Assembly (NCBI GenBank): GCA_021731025.1
Contig: JAKFYD010000007.1
Span: 62,001-126,000, forward strand
Length of the DNA stretch: 64,000 bases
Reading direction: 5' to 3'
Origin: Pseudobdellovibrionaceae bacterium
GTDB taxonomy: Bacteria > Bdellovibrionota > Bdellovibrionia > Bdellovibrionales > Bdellovibrionaceae
In this document: piece after piece, positions 51,714 to 59,387 of the stretch
Layout: every line of letters begins with the position of its first letter
Numbering within the stretch: position 1 is the stretch's first letter
Notes under the pieces: model-generated
Databases searched by the model: none
Told to the model about the DNA's origin: nothing
What the model saw: the letters and a program-made list of their open reading frames with translations, nothing else
Translations under genes and position numbers: made by a program

Positions 51714-53089
51714 GTTGGAAGGAAGAGTGCGGAGTTTTTGGTATCTGGGGAGATAGTGAAAGCGCGCGCTTAACTTATTTAGGTCTGTACGCCATGCAAC
51801 ACCGCGGGCAAGAATCCGCAGGGATTGTTTCCTTAGATGAAAAAAATCATCTGAATCATAAAGGGCTCGGGTTGGTTGGTGACGTCTTTAAAGAAAATGA
51901 GTTGCTTCGTCTGAAAGGAACAGCAGCCATTGGCCATGTTCGTTATTCAACGACAGGGCAAAATCTTTTAACCAATGCTCAACCGCTTACAGCTAATTTG
52001 TTGAATGGTCCAGTGGCCATAGCTCACAATGGAAACTTCGTTAATCACAATGTCTTACGTAAAGAACTCCAAGGAAAAGGTGCTATTTTCCAAGGAAGTA
52101 ATGACACAGAAATTGTTCTTCATCTACTTTCAAAAAATTCCTCCAGCGATCTCATCCAAGCCTTGAAAGAATCCATGCAAAGACTTGAAGGCGCTTTCAG
52201 CATGGTGGTCTTATCCCATAACAGAATGGTCGCGATCAGAGATCCCTATGGCTTTCGGCCTTTAGTCCTTGGGAAAAAAATCAGGGACGATGGCAGTTGG
52301 GCCCGCGTGATCGCTTCGGAAACTTGCGCCTTTGATTTGATCGGCGCTCAGTTTGAAAGAGAAGTCGATCCCGGAGAAATCTTTTGGATCGATGAAAAGG
52401 GCGAGCACTCCGAAAAATTCGCAGAAGCTCCACGAACGGCTCACTGTGTGTTTGAACATATTTATTTTTCTCGACCTGACAGCAAAGTCTTTGGGCAAAG
52501 TGTGTATGAATCGCGAAAAAAATTTGGAGCTCAGTTAGCCTTGGAAAACCCTGTCGAGGCCGACGTCGTTATTCCCGTTCCCGACAGCGGAGTTCCCGCA
52601 GCGATGGGTTACAGCCACCAAAGTAAAATTCCTTTCGAGTTCGGTATTATTCGCAATCACTACGTGGGAAGGACTTTCATCCAGCCCACTCAAGGGATTC
52701 GCGACTTTGGAGTGAAAATTAAACTGAATCCCCAATCCGCCGTCATTCAAGGCAAAAGAGTCATCGTGATCGACGATTCCTTGGTGCGCGGAACAACCAG
52801 TAAAAAAATCATCAATCTCATTCGGCAGGCTGGCGCCAAAGAGGTCCATATGAGGATCGCTTGCCCGCCCACAGTCGGGCCTTGTTATTACGGAGTCGAT
52901 ACTCCCCATCGGGCCCAGCTTATCGCCGCCCAAAATACAGTCGAGGAAATTCGGCAATTCATAGGAGCCGACACTTTAGGATATTTGTCTCGGGAAGGGC
53001 TTTTCAAAGCGATGCAAACAGGTGAGAATAAATACTGTGCGGCCTGCTTTGATGGTCGTTACCCAACAAAATTGTACGACGTAGAGTGA
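51710..53089 (+). CDS. purF: Amidophosphoribosyltransferase
   Basis: PurF makes phosphoribosylamine from PRPP and glutamine, the first committed purine step. The chosen start (ATG at 51710, overlapping the purL stop) gives MSWKEE-CGVFGIWG, with the glutaminase nucleophile Cys7 exposed after a short propeptide. The N-terminal Ntn domain has LYAMQHRGQESAGI and the C-terminal PRPP site is VIVIDDSLVRGTTSKKII. Cysteines near the end (RIACPPTVGPCYYG, CAACFDGRYP) suggest an iron-sulfur cluster as in Bacillus PurF. purD, purH and purE/K are not in the window. Confidence 0.96.
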   Translation: MSWKEECGVFGIWGDSESARLTYLGLYAMQHRGQESAGIVSLDEKNHLNHKGLGLVGDVFKENELLRLKGTAAIGHVRYSTTGQNLLTNAQPLTANLLNGPVAIAHNGNFVNHNVLRKELQGKGAIFQGSNDTEIVLHLLSKNSSSDLIQALKESMQRLEGAFSMVVLSHNRMVAIRDPYGFRPLVLGKKIRDDGSWARVIASETCAFDLIGAQFEREVDPGEIFWIDEKGEHSEKFAEAPRTAHCVFEHIYFSRPDSKVFGQSVYESRKKFGAQLALENPVEADVVIPVPDSGVPAAMGYSHQSKIPFEFGIIRNHYVGRTFIQPTQGIRDFGVKIKLNPQSAVIQGKRVIVIDDSLVRGTTSKKIINLIRQAGAKEVHMRIACPPTVGPCYYGVDTPHRAQLIAAQNTVEEIRQFIGADTLGYLSREGLFKAMQTGENKYCAACFDGRYPTKLYDVE

Positions 53090-53090
53090 G

Positions 53091-54023
53091 ATGACCCAAA
53101 ATAAAGTTCAGTGTCTTGCCCCCGGGGACATTGTTGACATTGTAGCCCCTGGATTTGCACCACGCCCGGAAGAGGTCGAAGGTGCTGTGCAATTGTTGAA
53201 AGATTGGGGATATCAACCTCGCTTGCCTGAAGGTCTTATTGCTGAACACTTTCTTCATTCAAATTCGGATGAGCAGCGATTTCATTTTTTAAAAAAAGCC
53301 CTGACTGCGAAAGACAGTCGTTTCATTTGGTGTCTTCGCGGAGGTTACGGCAGCAATCGTCTGTGGCCCTTCCTGCGCAAAATGAAAAAACCCTCGCAAC
53401 CAAAAATTATTATTGGATTAAGTGACATCACCAGCTTGCATCACTTTGTAAATCAAGTTTGGCGTTGGCCCAGTTTGCACGGAGCTCACTTGGATCGATT
53501 GGGGCTGCGAAAAAGTCCTGCGGCTATGGTACAGGAAACTCGGGATCTTCTCGAGGGAAAAGAAACTTTGACGAAGTTTTTGGATCTAAAACCTCTGAAT
53601 GCTCGAGCTCAAAAATTAAAAAAAATCAAAAGTGTTGTCGTTGGTGGTAACTTAGTTACTTTGCAAAGCTCGATCGGAACCGTGAACGAAGTGAAGCTCG
53701 ATGGAAAAATTCTTTTCTTGGAAGACATTGGCGAGCGTGCTTACCGCATCGATCGCGTTCTTGTGCATTTACAACAGTCGGGCCTTTTGAAGAAAGCCAA
53801 GGCTGTTTTGTTCGGTGAGTTCTATCAGTGTAATGAAAAAGACGGTCGACCCCTTTATCTGGAAGTCTTGAAAAGATTTGCGGAAGATATTAAGCTTCCT
53901 GTTTTCACAGGAGTTGAAGCGGGTCACGGCGAAGTTCAGAGACCTCTTTTTTTAAATACTAATGCTGTATTGCAGGGGGGCGAGAAGGCCTCTTTGCTTG
54001 TTGAATCTGGAGTTAAAGGATGA
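53091..54023 (+). CDS. ldcA: LD-carboxypeptidase (peptidase family S66)
   Basis: S66 peptidases remove the terminal D-Ala from murein tetrapeptides during cell-wall recycling. GDIVDIVAPGFAPRPEEV opens the protein and the catalytic serine is S111 in IIIGLSDITSLHHF, with RGGYGSNRLWPFL before it. The C-terminal part has GGNLVTLQSSIGT, FLEDIGERAYRIDRVLVHL and the catalytic histidine segment GVEAGHGEVQRPL. There is no signal peptide, so it is cytoplasmic, as in E. coli LdcA. It starts one base after the purF stop, and the next two genes also look like murein enzymes. Confidence 0.9.
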   Translation: MTQNKVQCLAPGDIVDIVAPGFAPRPEEVEGAVQLLKDWGYQPRLPEGLIAEHFLHSNSDEQRFHFLKKALTAKDSRFIWCLRGGYGSNRLWPFLRKMKKPSQPKIIIGLSDITSLHHFVNQVWRWPSLHGAHLDRLGLRKSPAAMVQETRDLLEGKETLTKFLDLKPLNARAQKLKKIKSVVVGGNLVTLQSSIGTVNEVKLDGKILFLEDIGERAYRIDRVLVHLQQSGLLKKAKAVLFGEFYQCNEKDGRPLYLEVLKRFAEDIKLPVFTGVEAGHGEVQRPLFLNTNAVLQGGEKASLLVESGVKG

Positions 54024-55090
54024 AGTATTCCGTTTTGGAAAAAAACTTAATGGTTCAGTTAGAACCAAAAATTCGTGATGTGACTCCGGGAGTGATGGTT
54101 CGGGCCTATCAGAACGGGCGGCTGATTTGTAATGTTTCCGTCGGCGATACTTACGCTTATTACGATTATGCCAGCCTGACGAAAGTGATTTACACCGTTC
54201 AGGCGATGATGCTCGCCTTCGAAGATAAAAAATGGAATTTGGACACCAGACTTACCGAAGTTCTTCCGTGGATGAAAAATGCTTCACGAATTCGTTTGTT
54301 CCAACTTCTGACTCACAGTGCCGGTTATGATTGGTGGCTTCCGTTTTACCAGAAGCTCGATATGAATACGACCTGGCAGCAGCGCCGCGAATATCTTCGT
54401 CAGGAAATCTCGCAGCTGGCTCCGCTGGAAACCGACAAAAGTGTTTATTCCGATGTTGGTTTTATTATTTTGGGTTTTGTTCTGGAAGCTTTTTATCAAA
54501 AAGATTTAGTGGCAATCTGGAATGATATCAAAGATCGATTTTACAACGGAACAACTTTAGAATTTCATCCTCGCAATCAGACCACTCACAAAACAAGTTT
54601 ATTTGCACCGACCGAGGAATGCCCTTGGCGCCGGCGTTTACTCATTGGCGAAGTTCACGATGAAAACTGTTGGGCCATGGGTGGAGTTTCAACCCACGCC
54701 GGGCTTTTCGGCAGCATTGATGATTTGGGTTGGTACGTTCTTCACTTGCGCTCGCAGATGTTAGGAATAGCCCGCTATTCCATTAAACAAAAAACAGCTT
54801 TGCTGTTTGCTCAACGAGCTCGCCCTGAAGGTTTAGGGGATTGGGCCTTGGGATATATGCTTCCCACTCCGGGCACAGCCAGTTGCGGAGGATACTTTTC
54901 ACTGAATTCCATTGGGCACACGGGCTTTACGGGAACATCGGTTTGGTATGATCCCAAATCAGATCTAGCGGTGGCTATATTAAGCAATCGACTTGTTTAC
55001 GGAAGGGATAACAAATCCTTCTCTCAACTGCGTCCGCAGATCCACGATTGGATCGTTGAAGGATTGCGAAAATCATCATTCGGAGGATAA
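54020..55090 (+). CDS. Serine hydrolase of the beta-lactamase/PBP family (class C-like)
   Basis: This 356-residue protein has the catalytic S52-x-x-K55 in YDYASLTKVIY, a Tyr-Ser motif (VYSDVGFIILGFVLEA) as second element, and HTGFTGTSVWYDP as the third box region. It belongs to the AmpC/esterase group (DD-peptidase, amidase or esterase). No signal peptide is visible, so it is probably cytoplasmic. By position between ldcA and mpl (overlaps of four and zero bases), a murein-fragment substrate is likely, which is an inference. It could instead be a generic esterase. Confidence 0.8.
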   Translation: MKYSVLEKNLMVQLEPKIRDVTPGVMVRAYQNGRLICNVSVGDTYAYYDYASLTKVIYTVQAMMLAFEDKKWNLDTRLTEVLPWMKNASRIRLFQLLTHSAGYDWWLPFYQKLDMNTTWQQRREYLRQEISQLAPLETDKSVYSDVGFIILGFVLEAFYQKDLVAIWNDIKDRFYNGTTLEFHPRNQTTHKTSLFAPTEECPWRRRLLIGEVHDENCWAMGGVSTHAGLFGSIDDLGWYVLHLRSQMLGIARYSIKQKTALLFAQRARPEGLGDWALGYMLPTPGTASCGGYFSLNSIGHTGFTGTSVWYDPKSDLAVAILSNRLVYGRDNKSFSQLRPQIHDWIVEGLRKSSFGG

Positions 55091-56506
55091 ATGGATTTAA
55101 AACCCGGAGCTCACATTCACATGATGGGAATTTGTGGCACGGCCATGGCCTCTTTGGCTGGCTTACTGAAAGATCGAGGTTTTCGCATCACGGGAAGTGA
55201 TTTGAATCCTTACCCACCGATGTCGACCCAACTTGAAAAATTAAATATTCCTATCTTGAAACCTTACCGCAAAGAAAATTTAAATCCACGTCCTGATTTT
55301 GTCATTGTGGGAAATGTAATTTCCGCGAACAACGAAGAAGCTCAAGAAATGCAGCGCTTAGAAATTCCCCACACGTCTTTGCCAAAAGCGATGGGGGAGT
55401 TCATCATTGAAAATCGCCAGTGTGTTTGTGTCAGTGGCACTCACGGAAAAACAACAACGACTTCCTTAATGGCGTGGGTTTTGGATCAAGCCGGCCTGAA
55501 ACCGGGATTTATGATTGGTGGTATCCCGAAAAATTTTGCGCAATCTTTCCGCAATGCCGAGGGTGATTTTTTCGCTATCGAAGGCGACGAGTACGACACG
55601 GCCTACTTTGATAAAGTCCCCAAGTTTGTGCATTACAAACCCAAACATGTTATTTTGACTTCCATCGAATTTGACCACGCAGATATCTACAAAGATCTGG
55701 ATGCGGTAAAGGCGGCTTTTGCTCGCTTGATCCGCATGGTGCCTCGGGACGGAACTTTGATCTGTTGGGGAGAAGACTCGAACATTCGAGAGTTGATTGA
55801 GCAAAGTAATACCAAAAATCTGATGACCTATGGATTTAAGAATTCCCAATACCTGATCGAAAAGTTGAATCATTCGGGGTCGCCCACGGAAACTCATTTC
55901 CAAGTTAAAAAGGGCAGTGAAGTGCTGGGCCCTTTCGTAACCAGCATGTCAGGGGATTACAACTTATTGAATGCGACCGCAGTCGTGCTGATGGCCCACA
56001 CTCTTCAAGTGAACACCGAAAGCATTAAGACTTCCCTGCGAAGTTTCACCGGAGTTAAACGCCGCCAAGAGATTTTAGGCGAACCCGGCGGAGTTTTAGT
56101 GATCGAAGATTTTGCTCATCATCCCACAGCGGTGCGAGAAACCTTAAAAGGAATTGCCAAACAATATCCCGGAAGAAAAATCTTCGCGGTCTTTGAGCCT
56201 CGGTCAGCAACGACACGAAGAAAAATATTTCAAAAAGATTATGCTGAGGCTTTTCAATCCGCACAGGAAATTCTGCTGGCGAAGGCATTTGATCAATCTA
56301 AAATCGACGAGACAGATCGCTTTTCATCGGAAGAGCTCGTCGGGGATTTGAAAAAGAAAAACAAGGTCGCCGATGCTTTTGATTCCGCGGATCAGATTGT
56401 TGCTAACTTAAAATCCCGAGCGAAAAAAGGGGATTTAGTTTTAGTCATGAGTAACGGTGGCTTTGATGGAATTTATCAGAAGCTGCTCAGTGCATTGGGT
56501 TCTTGA
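55091..56506 (+). CDS. mpl: UDP-N-acetylmuramate:tripeptide ligase Mpl
   Basis: Mpl joins recycled L-Ala-D-Glu-meso-DAP directly to UDP-MurNAc, so murein peptides re-enter synthesis. Family marks are IHMMGICGTAMASLAGLL, GSDLNPYPPMSTQLE, the ATP loop VSGTHGKTTTTSLM (about residues 113-126), AIEGDEYDTAYFDK and EFDHADIYKDLDAV, the last two diagnostic of Mpl over MurC. The length (471 residues) is normal. GGAGG lies before the ATG. With the two genes upstream it forms a murein-recycling set. Confidence 0.95.
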   Translation: MDLKPGAHIHMMGICGTAMASLAGLLKDRGFRITGSDLNPYPPMSTQLEKLNIPILKPYRKENLNPRPDFVIVGNVISANNEEAQEMQRLEIPHTSLPKAMGEFIIENRQCVCVSGTHGKTTTTSLMAWVLDQAGLKPGFMIGGIPKNFAQSFRNAEGDFFAIEGDEYDTAYFDKVPKFVHYKPKHVILTSIEFDHADIYKDLDAVKAAFARLIRMVPRDGTLICWGEDSNIRELIEQSNTKNLMTYGFKNSQYLIEKLNHSGSPTETHFQVKKGSEVLGPFVTSMSGDYNLLNATAVVLMAHTLQVNTESIKTSLRSFTGVKRRQEILGEPGGVLVIEDFAHHPTAVRETLKGIAKQYPGRKIFAVFEPRSATTRRKIFQKDYAEAFQSAQEILLAKAFDQSKIDETDRFSSEELVGDLKKKNKVADAFDSADQIVANLKSRAKKGDLVLVMSNGGFDGIYQKLLSALGS

Positions 56507-56522
56507 GTTTGGGATTTTAAAG

Positions 56523-56555
56523 TAAAAAGCTGCTGTTCATAAAGGTTCAGCAGCT
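56523..56555 (-). terminator. Minus-strand hairpin terminator, family member A
   Basis: On the minus strand AGCTGCTG, then GAAC-type loop, then CAGCAGCT followed by TTTTTAC makes an 8-bp stem with a U-tract. It is homologous to the hairpin at 61640-61667 with a compensatory stem change. It may also serve the mpl operon, whose stop is 17 bases away. Confidence 0.65.
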
Positions 56556-56615
56556 AAAAGCGTTTTAAGAATAAAATGCAGTGTTAATAAACCAAATCCT
56601 TTTTGGTAAAAGGCG

Positions 56616-56862
56616 CTATCGGTAATCTCTTTTTTCTAACCCAGTTATTTCTCCGAAGATTTTAATATGATCACGTTCTTCCCAGGGATAGCGACTGGCA
56701 CTTTAAATTCAAAAGAAGAAAGATCTGGTAAGATCGTTGTCATCCCAAGTGAAATCAGTAAGCAGTGAAATTATCTTTATTAAATACTTGGCTGCACAAG
56801 TTCGCAGCCTGCGCAGACTGAATAAGGTTCATGCAAAAAATAAAACGAAATAAAAACCGCAA
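56616..56862 (-). pseudogene. Decayed gene for a small secreted protein
   Basis: From a TTG at 56862 a signal-peptide-like start is read (LRFLFRFIFCMNLIQSAQA, then ANLCSQVF), stopping at 56755. Downstream, protein-like segments continue in other frames (MTTILPDLSSFEFKVPVAIP; RYPWEERDHIKIFGEITGLE) and stop at 56645 and 56616, just before a minus-strand terminator. This looks like one gene broken by several frameshifts. The longer upstream frame to 57075 has no coding character that I trust. The rest of 56507-57169 holds no other gene that I can support. Confidence 0.35.
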
Positions 56863-57169
56863 CTTTTGTCGACTGAGTTCCTTGGTAGGGAGTCTAGTGA
56901 TAACTCCACAAGATGATGCAAATTTATTGCCTTCAGAATTCGCGCAAAGTAAATCATAAATAGCGAGAATCTTTAGATTGCGCCAATGAATATAATTTAA
57001 ATAGGACGACGAGGTGTCAATTGTTTTGACAGTAACCTCAATAAAACGATGAGCAGTCGGTAGTTGGGTATCCACGGCTTTATCATTGTAAAATTTAAGA
57101 TATTATAGTACAACACTTATCACTTTCAAAAGTTGGCCCATAACTTCCTAACGAACAGGTAAAAAAATT

Positions 57170-57607
57170 ATGAAATTGTTGATCACATTTTTTATGGTTA
57201 TTGGCGTGAGCGCAACAGCTGTATCATCGGAGATCTATAAAGGAAAAGTTGCCGATGCGCGAGGCTTTCTTTTTTATTCAAAATGGGACTCTTGCGAAAT
57301 TGAAATCTTTGAGAGCAAAGAAAATTTTGTTAAAGCTAAAATCAGTTTATTGAGATTAAATGATAAGGCCCGGTTTTCAACATCGATAATGCTCTTCAAT
57401 AAAGAGGGGGTTGTTCCTTTGTTAGATAAACTTTTTTGGGACGTGGGTAATACTTCTGAATCCAGAGTTCCGGGCACCCACCTTGATCAAACCACCGAGC
57501 ACCTTTTGAATTTTGATGACAATGAAATAGATTACAGTTTGCGGATTTCCCAACGTGATGGATTTTATACAACAGGAAGTTCTTTAAACTGCACGGCCTC
57601 CAAATAA
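57170..57607 (+). CDS. Small secreted hypothetical protein
   Basis: This 145-residue protein has a signal peptide (MKLLITFFMVIGVSATAVSS). The mature 125 residues are beta-rich, with two cysteines (DSCEIEIF and the C-terminal SLNCTAS) that may pair. I do not recognise the family. It is transcribed alone. A 31-bp imperfect repeat lies 100 bases downstream. Confidence 0.6.
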   Translation: MKLLITFFMVIGVSATAVSSEIYKGKVADARGFLFYSKWDSCEIEIFESKENFVKAKISLLRLNDKARFSTSIMLFNKEGVVPLLDKLFWDVGNTSESRVPGTHLDQTTEHLLNFDDNEIDYSLRISQRDGFYTTGSSLNCTASK

Positions 57608-57710
57608 GTAATGGGACTTTGACGTTATTCACACAAGCCCTTCAACGCTCTGAGTTCTTAATTGTATTGCGTGAAAGAGGTTTCTTTTAATCTCAGGATT
57701 CAGAAATATT

Positions 57711-57741
57711 TCATCAAAAATGAAGTTTGACCAAGATTTGA
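57711..57741. repeat. 31-bp imperfect direct repeat, copy 1
   Basis: TCATCAAAAA, then GTTTGA, then GATTTGA, separated by four variable bases each, is repeated with the same spacing at 59301-59331. Copy 1 ends two bases from the 3' end of the BNR lipoprotein gene. Confidence 0.5.
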
Positions 57742-57742
57742 T

Positions 57743-59143
57743 TTACTTACTTATCGGGCGATCCAAAAACATGATTTCTGATGGCGGTAGCGTTTGTACT
57801 TGGTTAAAACGGCCAGACCACTGCAACAGGGCCCTTTCTGGCTGTCCCTGAAAAGGGGCGCCAAATCCAACTTCGAGTGCTGTATTTTTTTGCTCTGGAC
57901 CGATCGCTTTCAGTAACTGTCGTTGCCATGAAGTTCCATTGTCCCGGCTGGTGTACTCTACAATTTCGTAATAAGTCGGTCCAAAAGTTGTGATGTGAAT
58001 AACAATTTTTCCATCAGCAGCAACGTGCAGAGAGGTTTCGAAAGGATTTTCGTTGGAATTCACTCGTGTTGAAACCCATGTGGTTCCATTCCATTTCCAG
58101 AGTCTAAAGAGTACTGAGTCCAAAACTACAACAGTCCCATCCTTTAAAACACCAATTGTAGGATTTCCACCTTCATTTTCTTTATGAATTACGTACTTGT
58201 CATCATAGACAGGGTAAGGAAAAGTCGAATGCCAGTTCGGATCCAGAATAGTGGTTGATGTATTAAGACCTGTGGCAGCAGAAAATGATGCTGTACCGTT
58301 AATATTGGTCCACGTCTTGCCATTATCCGTGGATTTAATCAGGTATAATCTTCGGCCGGCTCCATTTCCATTGTAAGGTGACCAAACAAAATAAATTACT
58401 CCATTATGAATCAAGGTATCTTGAATTGCTCCTGGAAGGCCAAGCGCCCCACCATTTGTTCCTTTAATAAGATTGGTAGATGTCCATACGCCATCTGGTG
58501 TTCGTTTTGCGTGATTCAGATTTCCCATGAGATGGAGAGATCCATCTGTCGTGTAGCCTCCATTAATACAATTCATAGCAATGGGCACATTTTGCTCAGT
58601 CTCCCAAGATTCAATACTGTAAGGTTTGGTACTCACTTTATAAAATGGACCTGGGTTTTTAGTAAGTAAATAGGCCGATAGCGAGCCATAGAAAACTTCT
58701 ACAAAACCAGAGGGGCCGACATAAATACTTGGTGCATTGTGACCGTCATTGCCTGAAGCTGCAGCTACTGCAACAAGGCTTTTTGTCCATTTTCCATTGA
58801 TGTAATCATACATCATGGCATAGATATTATGAGATCTGTCAGCATTGTCATTTGCCATATAAGCAATAAATATTTTGCCATTAGCAATGACAGGGCCCGA
58901 ATGCTGAAATTCCGTTGCGCCTCCATACCACCCATCTTTTGCAAGAATTTGCAGTTGGAGATTTTCAATGATAGGAGAGGTCACTAGCAACACTTGTGGC
59001 GTGGAATCTAGCTCTAAACCTGAATTCAAATTGCTATCACTTTGAGGATCTGTTTTGGGTTTAAATTCACTGCAATTGGAATATCCTAAGATAAGAAAAA
59101 AACAAAACCCAGCAATTAGGGTCCAATAAGCAGCCTTTTTCAT
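57743..59143 (-). CDS. Lipoprotein with BNR/Asp-box sialidase-like propeller
   Basis: This 466-residue protein has a leader ending FLILGYSNC-SEF, an atypical lipobox like those at 4928 and 10929. Residues 60-460 form a propeller with Asp-boxes STDNGKTWTNI and SRDNGTSWQRQL and other W-rich repeats (SHNIYAMMYDYINGKWTKSL). This suits a six-bladed sialidase/BNR fold, but I cannot find the arginine triad needed to call a sialidase. It is probably surface-exposed and carbohydrate-binding. GGGGG lies upstream of the ATG. It is flanked by a pair of 31-bp direct repeats. Confidence 0.7.
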   Translation of the reverse strand: MKKAAYWTLIAGFCFFLILGYSNCSEFKPKTDPQSDSNLNSGLELDSTPQVLLVTSPIIENLQLQILAKDGWYGGATEFQHSGPVIANGKIFIAYMANDNADRSHNIYAMMYDYINGKWTKSLVAVAAASGNDGHNAPSIYVGPSGFVEVFYGSLSAYLLTKNPGPFYKVSTKPYSIESWETEQNVPIAMNCINGGYTTDGSLHLMGNLNHAKRTPDGVWTSTNLIKGTNGGALGLPGAIQDTLIHNGVIYFVWSPYNGNGAGRRLYLIKSTDNGKTWTNINGTASFSAATGLNTSTTILDPNWHSTFPYPVYDDKYVIHKENEGGNPTIGVLKDGTVVVLDSVLFRLWKWNGTTWVSTRVNSNENPFETSLHVAADGKIVIHITTFGPTYYEIVEYTSRDNGTSWQRQLLKAIGPEQKNTALEVGFGAPFQGQPERALLQWSGRFNQVQTLPPSEIMFLDRPISK

Positions 59144-59300
59144 TCTCAGAAGTACCCCCTTATCAGAATAAAGTATCTGAGAATGAAGTGAAAGATTTTA
59201 TTGGGGTAAGTCAACTAGTTGCCTCGAAATGAAACGCAATTTATTTAACATCCAGCCACGCGCACGGACCGCTGTTATCACTCAAAATTTAGCATTATTT

Positions 59301-59331
59301 TCATCAAAAACCATGTTTGATCTGGATTTGA
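59301..59331. repeat. 31-bp imperfect direct repeat, copy 2
   Basis: Same blocks as at 57711-57741 (TCATCAAAAA, GTTTGA, GATTTGA). This copy lies 57 bases before the start of the 727-residue surface protein, where it could be a promoter or activator site; its TTTGACG may serve as a -35. Confidence 0.5.
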
Positions 59332-59387
59332 CGATTAACTAGTGTTAGGCGGGTACATCAATTTAAACTCGAAGGAGTCTTATTTTT

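Noticed and set aside
56755-57075. 106-codon minus-strand ORF as an intact gene
   Set aside because: The first 70 codons have no signal, domain or ribosome binding site; only the end (from 56862) looks coding, so I call a decayed shorter gene.
57711-59331. attL/attR of an integrated element
   Set aside because: The repeats are imperfect, not next to a tRNA, and no integrase lies between them.
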